A DNA stretch of 59,344 nucleotides from Thermoanaerobaculia bacterium (lineage in GTDB: Bacteria > Acidobacteriota > Thermoanaerobaculia > Multivoradales > Multivoraceae), in the NCBI GenBank assembly GCA_022826745.1, contig JAJDUI010000033.1, positions 1 to 59,344 on the forward strand, in the 5' to 3' direction. Positions 9,889 through 17,730 of the stretch are shown here, in pieces (position 1 is the stretch's first letter; each line of letters begins with the position of its first letter). Under the pieces are notes generated by a model. The model had not been told where the DNA came from. It did not search any database and saw only the letters and a program-made list of their open reading frames with translations. Made by a program: the position numbers and the translations under genes.

Positions 9889-11412
9889 CTACCGGCCGAG
9901 CTGCTCTCCGCCGTAGACGAAGCGCTCGACCTCACCGTGGACCCGGTCCACCGTCTCTCGGGAGGGGCCGGGCGTGAAGGCGGAAACGGCCACCGCCAGC
10001 AGCGTGTTCGCGAAGAGGCCCCAGAGGCCGCCGTGCATCCCCAGAGGATGCGCGCCCCAGGGCAGCGCGAACCCCAGGTTGAGCGGCAGCGTCAAGGCCA
10101 GCGTCAGGAGCCCGGCGCCGAGACCGGCGAGGACCCCGGCGCGGCTCAGCGAGCGGCGGCCGGGAAAGCAGACGCCGACGATCGCCGGCATGAGTTGCAG
10201 CGCCCCGGCACCGGACAGGGTGACGATCGCCACCAGCAGGTCGCTCTCCGTGATCGAGAGCGCGAAGGCGACCCCCAGGAGCGCGAAGACGATCGCGCGG
10301 CCGACGAAGACGTAGTGCGCCTGGCTCTTCCCCCGCGCGACGTAGCGCTGGTAGACGTCGCGGGTCAGCACCGTCATGTTCGCGTGGAGGATGGAGTCGA
10401 GCGTGGACATGGCGGCGGCCGCCGCGCCGGCGAGGATGATGCCCGTGAGCCACGCCGGCGCGTACTGGAACAGAAGCTCCGGGAAGACGCGGTCCGCGCT
10501 CTCGAGCTCCGGCATCACGAGCGCCCCGCCAAGGCCCACAAGCGCCGCCGGGATGTACAGGGTCATCAGGTAGATCGGCGTCGTCGCGCCGAGCAGCTTG
10601 AGCGTCTTGCCGTCCACCGCCGTGTAGTAGCGGATCATCATGTGGGGCTGGAAGATGATCCCGAACGACAGGGTGAGCACCATGCCGAGCCACATGCCGG
10701 GCGTGAAGAACCCCTCGGGCCCGGGCAGTGTCAGCATGTCCGGCCGCTCGCTCGTCACCCGCTGCCAGAGTTCGACCGGCCCGCCGAAGAGCTCGAAGGA
10801 GAGGACGAGCGCCCCGGCCCAGATGGCGACGTACATCCAGGCGCCCTGGAACACGTCGGTCCAGTAGACCGCGCGCAGGCCGCCGACCATCAGGTGGACG
10901 ACGGCGACCGTCAGCATGATCAGCACACCGATCTCGAACGGGACGCGGCCGTCGGTCGCCACGTCCATGATGTAGCCGAGAGCGAGCGCCTGGACCTGGA
11001 TGTAGAGGATCGTGAAGAGGACGGAGACCAGGGCCACCGCGACGCGCACCGCCTCCGACTCGTAGAAGTCGGCGAGCAGATCGGCCGGCGTGATGTAGCC
11101 GAACGCCTTGCCCAACGCCCAGATACGCGTCCCGATGACGTAGGTGGCGGCCCCGACCAGCAAAGTCCAGGCGCCGGCCGACCAGAAGCCGATGCCGTGG
11201 GTAAAGAAGAAGCCGCCGGAACCGAGGAAGGCGAATGCCGAGTGGTAGGTCGCGACCACGGTCAGGTAGAGGACGATGAAGCCGGTGCGCCGCCCGCACA
11301 GGAGGAAGTCCTCCATGTCGACCGTCATGTGGCGGTTGGCGACGACGGCGACGCCCAGCGTGATCAGCAGGTAGACGCTGATCAGACTCGTCGCGACGAC
11401 CCAGGTCTCCAC
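9889..11412 (-). CDS. Sodium:solute symporter (SSS family)
   Basis: A 507-residue polytopic membrane protein of the solute:sodium symporter family. It shows about 13 hydrophobic segments and the family signature region around GGLRAVYWTDVFQG, plus a first-helix region VAVVANRHMTVDMEDFLLCG. A small two-helix membrane protein gene lies just upstream, as in symporters that need a small accessory subunit. The substrate cannot be assigned; relatives carry pantothenate, proline, acetate or other monocarboxylates. Confidence 0.88.
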   Translation of the reverse strand: METWVVATSLISVYLLITLGVAVVANRHMTVDMEDFLLCGRRTGFIVLYLTVVATYHSAFAFLGSGGFFFTHGIGFWSAGAWTLLVGAATYVIGTRIWALGKAFGYITPADLLADFYESEAVRVAVALVSVLFTILYIQVQALALGYIMDVATDGRVPFEIGVLIMLTVAVVHLMVGGLRAVYWTDVFQGAWMYVAIWAGALVLSFELFGGPVELWQRVTSERPDMLTLPGPEGFFTPGMWLGMVLTLSFGIIFQPHMMIRYYTAVDGKTLKLLGATTPIYLMTLYIPAALVGLGGALVMPELESADRVFPELLFQYAPAWLTGIILAGAAAAAMSTLDSILHANMTVLTRDVYQRYVARGKSQAHYVFVGRAIVFALLGVAFALSITESDLLVAIVTLSGAGALQLMPAIVGVCFPGRRSLSRAGVLAGLGAGLLTLALTLPLNLGFALPWGAHPLGMHGGLWGLFANTLLAVAVSAFTPGPSRETVDRVHGEVERFVYGGEQLGR

Positions 11413-11452
11413 TACCGGTCCTCAAACGGCGAGGTTGAATCGACGAGCCGCG

Positions 11453-11677
11453 TCACACGCCGCGGCGATAGGCCCAGATCAGGACCGCGATCAGGACGAC
11501 GTAGACGACGAACAGGGCAACGTAGAGAAACGGAACGCCGAGGACGCTCGGCTCGACCCGGTTCAGCAGCGTGTGGGTCACCGGCGGCATCGCCAGCAGA
11601 AAGACCGCCCCGAAGGCGACCGTGGCGATCCAGCCATCGCGAGTGCGCGGCAGGAAGCGGGAGGGCCGGCGGGTCAG
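11453..11677 (-). CDS. Small two-helix membrane partner of the symporter (DUF3311-like)
   Basis: A 74-residue protein with an Arg-rich N-terminus, then two hydrophobic helices (about 20-40 and 48-68), ending in WAYRRGV. Small DUF3311/YhdT-like proteins of this shape commonly sit next to SSS symporters. No ATG or GTG fits. The natural start is a CTG overlapping the stop of the upstream hydrolase gene (CTGA, 11677-11674), with GGAG eight bases before it. The symporter gene follows 40 bases downstream. The start is the uncertain part; the reading frame itself looks real. Confidence 0.65.
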   Translation of the reverse strand: MTRRPSRFLPRTRDGWIATVAFGAVFLLAMPPVTHTLLNRVEPSVLGVPFLYVALFVVYVVLIAVLIWAYRRGV

Positions 11678-12699
11678 TCGGGGTTCTCCATGCGGTGGTA
11701 CATCCGCCGCACCTCCACCTCGGAGGGCTGCCGCTGCGGAAACGCCGTGGCGGACAGGTCGAGCGTTCCGGACACCTCTTCGGCCGGCACGCCGGCCGCA
11801 TGCTTCTCCGCCGTCCGTTCCCAGAGGACGTTGTAGTACTCCTGCGACTTCTCGATCGCACTCAGGTCGTTGAGCGGCGGGCCGTGCCCCGGAACCACGA
11901 TGTCGAAGTCCAGCGCCTTCAGGTTCTCCAGGGTCTCGGCCCACTCGTCGACGTAGCCGTCGCCCATGAAGGACGGTCCGCCGAACAGCATGTCGCCGGT
12001 GAAGACCAGCTTGTCCTGCGGGAAGTAGACGACGGTGTCTCCGCCGGTGTGAGCGCGGCCCACGAACATGATCTGGATCTCCCGGCTGCCGCGGAACAGG
12101 GTCATCTTCTCGTTCATCGTCACGTCGGGCGGCAGTGGCGCGATCTCGTCGAAATCCGCGGCGTGGGCGGCGAACATCGAGCGGTAGGCCTCGAGGTCCG
12201 CCCGCTCCTCCTCGTCCTCGGCCGCTTCGATCTGCTCGGCGAGCCGCTCGAGGGTCGCCGCGTTGCCGTTGATGCCGGTGACGTACGTCGGCTCCTCCAG
12301 CGGCGCCGTCGCCATCTTCATCCGCGTGAACTCGTGGCCGATGATCGGCACGTCCGCGAACTCCTGGTTGCCGTGGGCGTGGTCCCAGTGGAAGTGGGAG
12401 TTGATCAGCGTCGTCACTGGCTTGTCGGTGATCGCCGGAATCGAGGCGATCAGGTCGCGGGCCTTGGACGGCGTCACGTGGGAGTCCACGAGAATCACGT
12501 CCTCGTCGTTGACGATCACGAGGGCGTTGCTGTTGAACACCTGCGCCGTGGTCTGGGTCAGCCAGATGCCGTTCCGGACCTCCATGAAGCGGTGGGTGTC
12601 GGTCGTCGTGGTCCACTCCTGGGCCCACAGCGAACCCGCCGCGAACACGGTGGCCACGGCGAGCGCGGCACGACTCGTCAGTCGAAGAGCATGTCTCAT
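11674..12699 (-). CDS. Exported metallo-beta-lactamase-fold hydrolase
   Basis: A 341-residue protein with a cleavable signal peptide (about 1-26, ending AGSLWAQ). The MBL-fold zinc motif HFHWDH (H102, H104, D106, H107) is followed by a GHEF segment, a TGDML segment with the bridging Asp, and the final PGHGPP His. It acts in the periplasm or outside the cell. The substrate is unknown; relatives include broad hydrolases and quorum-type lactonases. It is first in an operon with the small membrane protein and the symporter, which suggests that the product of hydrolysis could be taken up. Confidence 0.88.
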   Translation of the reverse strand: MRHALRLTSRAALAVATVFAAGSLWAQEWTTTTDTHRFMEVRNGIWLTQTTAQVFNSNALVIVNDEDVILVDSHVTPSKARDLIASIPAITDKPVTTLINSHFHWDHAHGNQEFADVPIIGHEFTRMKMATAPLEEPTYVTGINGNAATLERLAEQIEAAEDEEERADLEAYRSMFAAHAADFDEIAPLPPDVTMNEKMTLFRGSREIQIMFVGRAHTGGDTVVYFPQDKLVFTGDMLFGGPSFMGDGYVDEWAETLENLKALDFDIVVPGHGPPLNDLSAIEKSQEYYNVLWERTAEKHAAGVPAEEVSGTLDLSATAFPQRQPSEVEVRRMYHRMENPD

Positions 12700-12756
12700 G
12701 GATCCTCCCTCTCGTGGTCCGCCAGCTTCCGGCGACGCCTGCCGTAGCTTGCTGTC

Positions 12757-12762
12757 TACAAT
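12757..12762 (+). promoter_or_regulatory. Candidate -10 element of the S10 peptidase gene
   Basis: TACAAT lies exactly six bases before the ATG at 12769, in the 69-bp divergent region. This spacing would place transcription start at the start codon (leaderless mRNA). No convincing -35 is seen. Confidence 0.4.
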
Positions 12763-12768
12763 AGCGCG

Positions 12769-14337
12769 ATGAACCTCTCCCTCCGCCCCTTGCTCGCCGC
12801 GGCCGGACCGGCCCTCGCCCTCATCTGCGTCGCCGCCTTAGCCGCGACGGTCCCGGCTCGCGCGGAGGAAGGCGACGGAGCGTCGCAGGCCGCCAAGCCG
12901 TCCGCTCCGCCCGAACGCTGGGAGACCAGCCACTCGATCGAAGTCGGCGGTGAGACGGTCGAGTACGACGCCGTCGTGACCGGTCTCCAGCTCGACAACG
13001 ACGACGGCGCCCCGGCCGCGCAACTCTGGTACACGGCGTACTTCCGGACGAACGGCGCGGCGCCGCAGGAACGCCCCCTGGTGTTCTCCTACAACGGGGG
13101 TCCCGGCTCCGCGTCGTTCTGGCTGCACATGGGAATCATGGGGCCGCGACGCGTCGTGACCCCCGACGTCGGCCCGCAGGGAGCGCCGCCCTACCCTCTT
13201 GAGGACAACGCCTGGACGATCCTCGACATCGCCGACATCGTGATGGTCGATCCGATCGGCACCGGCTTCAGCCATACCCTGGGCGAAACTCCGGGCTCCG
13301 ACTACTGGGGCATCGACGAAGACGCGAAGTCGCTGGCCCAGTTCATCCGGCGCTTCCTCAGCGCCCACGACCGCTGGAACTCGCCCCGCTACCTGCTCGG
13401 CGAGAGCTACGGAACGACCCGGTCGGCAGTGCTCGCCAGCCACCTGCAGCGGGCGAACATCGACCTGAACGGCATCGTCCTCGTGTCCTCGATCCTGCAG
13501 TTCAACACGATCCAGTTCGCGCCCGGCGACGATCTCCCCTACATCGTCAACCTGCCGTCCTACACCGTCGCCGCCCGCTACCTGGACGCGCTGCCGGAGA
13601 AGACCCCGGCGGATCTCGAGACGCTGATGGCCGAGGTCGAGGAGTGGGCGCTCACCGAGTACGCCACCGCGCTGCTTCGAGGCAGCACGCTCGACGCGGA
13701 CACCCGTACCCGGGTGATCGACCGCCTCCACCGCTACACCGGGCTCTCGCGCGACTTCATCGACAAGTCGGATCTGCGGGTGAGCGCTCCGGCCTTCGAG
13801 GCCGAACTGCTGCGCGACGAAGGCAAGATCGTCGGCCGCCTGGACGCACGCTTCACCGGGCCGGCCGGGGACACGCTGGGGGCCCGGCCTTCCCACGATC
13901 CGCAGTCCACGGCGATCAGCTCGGCCTACACCTCGGCATTCAACAGCTACCTGCGCGGCGAACTCGGCTACGACGGCGACCGCGAGTACGTTCCGAGCGG
14001 CGCCGTCCGCGACTGGAACTGGGGACGGGTGAACGCGGGCCGCTTCTCGCGCGGCGACGGCACGCCGAACGTCGCCCCCGACCTGGCCGCCGCCATGCGC
14101 CGGAATCCGGCGCTCGAAGTGCTCCTGATCAACGGCCTGTACGACCTGGCGACGCCCTACTTCGCGGCCGTCTGGACGATGGACCACATGGGCCTGCCGC
14201 CGGAACTCCGGGCCAACATCCAGCGCGAGGACTTCGCCGCCGGGCACATGATGTACGTGGAGCAGTCCCTGCTGCCGCAGTGGAAGGAGACGCTCGACGC
14301 CTTCATCCTGCGGACCTCGGGGGGCGCCCTCGACTAG
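12769..14337 (+). CDS. Serine carboxypeptidase, peptidase family S10
   Basis: A 522-residue secreted peptidase with a signal peptide (about 1-33). S10 enzymes remove C-terminal residues at acid pH. The family motifs are clear: SYNGGPGSASFW for the oxyanion hole, the nucleophile in GESYG (Ser213), the Asp in NGLYDLATP (Asp459) and the His in AGHMMY (His493). Bacterial members of this type are common in Acidobacteria and Xanthomonads. It is divergent from the MBL-fold hydrolase gene and probably stands alone; a GC hairpin follows 20 bases downstream. Confidence 0.95.
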   Translation: MNLSLRPLLAAAGPALALICVAALAATVPARAEEGDGASQAAKPSAPPERWETSHSIEVGGETVEYDAVVTGLQLDNDDGAPAAQLWYTAYFRTNGAAPQERPLVFSYNGGPGSASFWLHMGIMGPRRVVTPDVGPQGAPPYPLEDNAWTILDIADIVMVDPIGTGFSHTLGETPGSDYWGIDEDAKSLAQFIRRFLSAHDRWNSPRYLLGESYGTTRSAVLASHLQRANIDLNGIVLVSSILQFNTIQFAPGDDLPYIVNLPSYTVAARYLDALPEKTPADLETLMAEVEEWALTEYATALLRGSTLDADTRTRVIDRLHRYTGLSRDFIDKSDLRVSAPAFEAELLRDEGKIVGRLDARFTGPAGDTLGARPSHDPQSTAISSAYTSAFNSYLRGELGYDGDREYVPSGAVRDWNWGRVNAGRFSRGDGTPNVAPDLAAAMRRNPALEVLLINGLYDLATPYFAAVWTMDHMGLPPELRANIQREDFAAGHMMYVEQSLLPQWKETLDAFILRTSGGALD

Positions 14338-14357
14338 CGTGCCTGAGGCGCCACCAA

Positions 14358-14380
14358 GGAGCCGGCCTGCCGGCCGGCGC
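14358..14380. repeat. REP-like GC hairpin, copy 2
   Basis: GGAGCCGGCC-TGCC-GGCCGGCGC is a near-perfect hairpin downstream of the S10 gene. Its reverse complement shares both arms with the element at 47857-47882 and differs mainly in the loop. The next 50 bases are also rich in GCCGGC-type words. Confidence 0.5.
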
Positions 14381-14488
14381 GTCTGAAGCCGCCTCCGGCG
14401 GCAGCCGGCGGGGGCGCCGGCGCACCCAGTGCTGATACAGTGTTACAAGTTCGTCTCGGACCGGGGTCCCCGGCCCACGCCATCCGCC

Positions 14489-16324
14489 ATGAAGCTCGAT
14501 CCCAGAACGATCCTGCTGCTCTTCTGCGCCGCCGGCTTCGCGCAGTCCGCTGGGGCTGCGCCGCCTGAAGCGGCCGGAACGCACCAGCCGGCGCCCCTGG
14601 CGCTCACGCCGACCGAGTACAACAACACGGTCGCCGACCTGCTCGGCTTCCCCAGGGACGGAGATCGTTGGCCCAAACGGCCGCCCGTCGCCGACCGGAT
14701 CAGCCCGCGGCGCGCCGCCAGCAAGGGCGTGTTCTCGCCTCCACCGCCGCCCGATCCGTGGCCGTGGCCGTTCCCGGCCGAGCCTGGCGCCGACGGCTTC
14801 GAGGGCATCGTGCAGGGCCAGAGTCCGTCCTCCTACCAAGTCGAACAACTCCACCTCGCCGGGATGCACTTCGGATCCTTCGCCCTGCTCTCGCCGACCT
14901 TCTTCGACTGCCCGGGGTGGTCCGATCTTCCGTCGGCGGAACGCGAGGCCTGCGCCGCAACGAGCATCCTCCGCTTCGCCGAGCGGGCGTACCGCCGGCC
15001 GCTGCGCACCGCAGAGAGCGAGCGGATCGAAGCGTTCTGGCAGGCGCGGCTCGCCGCTGAGCCGATCGACGAGGCGGTGGCGCTCACCGTCGCCGGCATC
15101 CTGCAGGCTCCCGCCTTCCACTTCAAGCTGGCGCCCGGCGCGCACGACGCCGATGAGCTGGACCCCTGGCAGCTCGCCACGCGGCTCTCCTACTTCCTCT
15201 GGGACTCCATGCCGGACGAAGAGCTGTTCCGGGCGGCCGGCGCCGGCGAACTCGAGACCGCGGAAGGCGTCGAGCGGCAGGCCCGGCGCCTGCTCGACGA
15301 CCCGAAGGCCCGGCCCGCCGTCGTCCATTTCCACCACCAGTGGCTCGGTACCGAGCAGGTCCTCCTGATCGCGCCCGCCCGCCGCGCCTTCGGACCCCGT
15401 TTCGGCATCTCCACCGAGCTGGCCAACACGCGCGACGACGACCCGAAGTGGCCGGCGATCATGGGGCCGATCCGGCACTCGCTGAAGCTCGAGACCGAGC
15501 TGTTCGTCGAGGAAGCGATCTTCGATCGCGAGGGCACGTTCACGGAGCTCATGACCGGCAACCACGGCTACATGTCGCGGAACACCGCGCCGATCTACGG
15601 CGACACGACGACGGCGGACGAAGGGCGCGCCGCCGTGACCCGGCAGATCGAGTACGTCTCCGTATCCGTCGGACGCAAGAAGCCCCTCACCCTCGATCCG
15701 GTCATGCTGGACCCGGTGCAGCGGGCCGGCGTGCTGACCCTGCCGTCGGTTCTGGCGATCGGCGCCTACGCCGTGCAGCCCGGCCCGATCCCCCGGGGCG
15801 TCCGCATCCTGGAACGCATCGCCTGCATGGAGATGGGCGATCCGATCGAGGGCGTCGAGAGCGCGCTGCCGCCCGACGCGCTCGGCGTCGAGAGCACGAA
15901 CCGCGAGCGGACCGCCGCCGCCACCAAGCCGCGCGAGTGCAGCTCCTGCCACCGACGGATCAACCCGGCGGGATTCGCGTTCGAGCACTACGACGCGATG
16001 GGCGCCTGGCGAGGCCAGGACAACGGGCAGCCGGTCGACGCCAGCGGCTCCCTCCGGCTGCCCGGCGCCGAAGAGCTCACCTTTTCCGACGGCGTCGAGT
16101 TCGCGCATGAGCTGGCCGCCAGCCGCCGGGCGCGGGACTGCTACACGCTCCACTGGACCCGCTACGCGCTCGGCAGCCACCTGGACCGCAACGCTTCCGG
16201 GCTCGAAGCGATCCAGGAGCGTTTCCGCGAGAACGACTCGGTCAGGGAACTCCTCGTCAACATCGCGACCAGCGACCTCTTTCGTCAACGGGTTGGCGAA
16301 GTAGGCTCAGGAGCCGACGGATGA
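14489..16324 (+). CDS. Exported DUF1592/DUF1588-type protein (planctomycete-type cytochrome C-associated)
   Basis: A 611-residue exported protein. I start it at the ATG of MKLDPRTILLLFCAAG, which gives a clean signal peptide; an upstream in-frame ATG at 14429 adds 20 unlike residues. In order it shows a DUF1587-like segment (LTPTEYNNTVADLLG), DUF1595/DUF1592 segments (QLATRLSYFLWDSMPDEEL) and a DUF1588 segment containing one heme-type CSSCH motif followed by RRINPAGFAFEHYDAMG, then a DUF1585-like end. The larger relatives carry an N-terminal cytochrome c domain, which is missing here. Function in this family is not established. It overlaps the DUF1552 gene by four bases (ATGA), the usual partner. 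Confidence 0.85.
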   Translation: MKLDPRTILLLFCAAGFAQSAGAAPPEAAGTHQPAPLALTPTEYNNTVADLLGFPRDGDRWPKRPPVADRISPRRAASKGVFSPPPPPDPWPWPFPAEPGADGFEGIVQGQSPSSYQVEQLHLAGMHFGSFALLSPTFFDCPGWSDLPSAEREACAATSILRFAERAYRRPLRTAESERIEAFWQARLAAEPIDEAVALTVAGILQAPAFHFKLAPGAHDADELDPWQLATRLSYFLWDSMPDEELFRAAGAGELETAEGVERQARRLLDDPKARPAVVHFHHQWLGTEQVLLIAPARRAFGPRFGISTELANTRDDDPKWPAIMGPIRHSLKLETELFVEEAIFDREGTFTELMTGNHGYMSRNTAPIYGDTTTADEGRAAVTRQIEYVSVSVGRKKPLTLDPVMLDPVQRAGVLTLPSVLAIGAYAVQPGPIPRGVRILERIACMEMGDPIEGVESALPPDALGVESTNRERTAAATKPRECSSCHRRINPAGFAFEHYDAMGAWRGQDNGQPVDASGSLRLPGAEELTFSDGVEFAHELAASRRARDCYTLHWTRYALGSHLDRNASGLEAIQERFRENDSVRELLVNIATSDLFRQRVGEVGSGADG

Positions 16325-17724
16325 TCTCAAGACGCCACCTGCTGCAACTTGGAGGGCTGACCGCGCTCGGCGCCGGCTGGCCGGGCGGCGCCCTGCGCGC
16401 GCTGGCCCAGAGCCCCGAACAGGTCCGGCGCCTGATCCTGATCAGCCACTGCCATGGCTGGCCCTACGCCACCTGGAAGATGCGTCCGGAGGGCGTCTCC
16501 GAGAGCGAACCCTGGTCGGTCGACCTGGAGCAACTCCCGAAGACGGCGTTCAGCCGGCCGCTGGCGCCGCTCTACGAGCACCGCCGCCGCATCCTCGCCC
16601 TGGACGGGCTGTCGCTGGCCACGGCCGAACTCGACGGCGGCGGCAACCGGCACGACCGCGGCTGGGTCCACGCCTGGACCGGCAACAACGCGGATTTCGC
16701 CGCCCGCGACACCCGTTCCATCTCGCCCTCCCTCGACCAGCTCGTCGCCGCGCACGTCGCCCGCGCGGACCGTCTGCCGTCGCTCGAGGTCTCGGTCGAC
16801 GCCGCGCTCGAGGCCGGCCGTCCGATCAGCTACAACAGCGGCGGCGTGCGGCTCCCGGCCGAGAACACGCCGCTGCGGGCCTGGAACCGCGTCTTCGGAC
16901 CGGCGTCCTCCGGCGACACGGTCGGCGCGTACCGGCGCAGCACCCTGGACTTCGCGTATCAGGAGTATCGGGCGGTCGCCGCCCGCTTCGACGCCAACGA
17001 CCGCGCCCGGCTCGAGTCCCACTTCGGTCTGGTCGACCGGCTCGGCCACCGGCTCGAGGGTCTGGCGACTCTCTCCTGCGACGCGCCGCCGCGGCCCGCC
17101 GCCTCGTTCGACCGCTACGACCTGCAGTTCGACGCCTTCGCCGACCTCATCGCCGCCGCCTTCAGTTGCGACATCACCCGCGTCGTCTCCTTCTCCCTTG
17201 GCGAGATGCCGACCGCGGAGTTCGGCGCCGACCACATCAGCGACAAGGTGCACAAGGGCATCGCCCACTACATCCACGAGGATGTCCGCAAGCACGACGC
17301 GATGACGAACTACGCGGCCTACCACGGCCAGCAGGTCGCCCGTCTCGTCAGCACCCTGGAGTCGATCCCGGACGCCGGCGGCGGCTCGCTGATGGACAAC
17401 ACCCTGATCGCCTGGGGCTCCGAACTCGGCGACGGCTGGCACGGCTACCGCAACTACTGCCCCGTCCTGATCGGCGGCTCCTGGACCTTCGACACCGGCC
17501 GCTACCTGTACTGGCCGCACGAGACCCCGGCCCAGATGCGCGTCCCGAACCAGGTGGCTCCCGGCGGCCTCACGCAGTTCGCCGGCGTCCCCCACCAGCA
17601 CCTCCTCGTCAGCATCGCCCGCGCCATGGGCCTCGAAGTCAACCACGTCGGCCTCCGCCACGCCTACGGTCAGCGCGGCGACTACATCGACCTCGTCGGC
17701 CCGCTCGCTGGACTGAAGGCGTAG
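16321..17724 (+). CDS. Tat-exported DUF1552 protein
   Basis: A 467-residue protein that begins with a twin-arginine signal (SRRHLLQLGG) and continues as a DUF1552 protein, a family related in fold to DUF1501/sulfatase-like proteins and almost always encoded next to DUF1592/DUF1588 proteins. The Tat signal implies a folded, possibly cofactor-bearing, periplasmic protein. Translation is coupled to the preceding gene by an ATGA overlap. No biochemical role is established. The pair may form a periplasmic redox or hydrolase complex. Confidence 0.88.
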   Translation: MISRRHLLQLGGLTALGAGWPGGALRALAQSPEQVRRLILISHCHGWPYATWKMRPEGVSESEPWSVDLEQLPKTAFSRPLAPLYEHRRRILALDGLSLATAELDGGGNRHDRGWVHAWTGNNADFAARDTRSISPSLDQLVAAHVARADRLPSLEVSVDAALEAGRPISYNSGGVRLPAENTPLRAWNRVFGPASSGDTVGAYRRSTLDFAYQEYRAVAARFDANDRARLESHFGLVDRLGHRLEGLATLSCDAPPRPAASFDRYDLQFDAFADLIAAAFSCDITRVVSFSLGEMPTAEFGADHISDKVHKGIAHYIHEDVRKHDAMTNYAAYHGQQVARLVSTLESIPDAGGGSLMDNTLIAWGSELGDGWHGYRNYCPVLIGGSWTFDTGRYLYWPHETPAQMRVPNQVAPGGLTQFAGVPHQHLLVSIARAMGLEVNHVGLRHAYGQRGDYIDLVGPLAGLKA

Positions 17725-17730
17725 CTTCAG

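Noticed and set aside
9802..12747. 981-codon plus-strand open frame
   Set aside because: It runs antisense through pfkA's 5' end, the symporter, the small membrane gene and the MBL-fold gene, all of which have clear family motifs.
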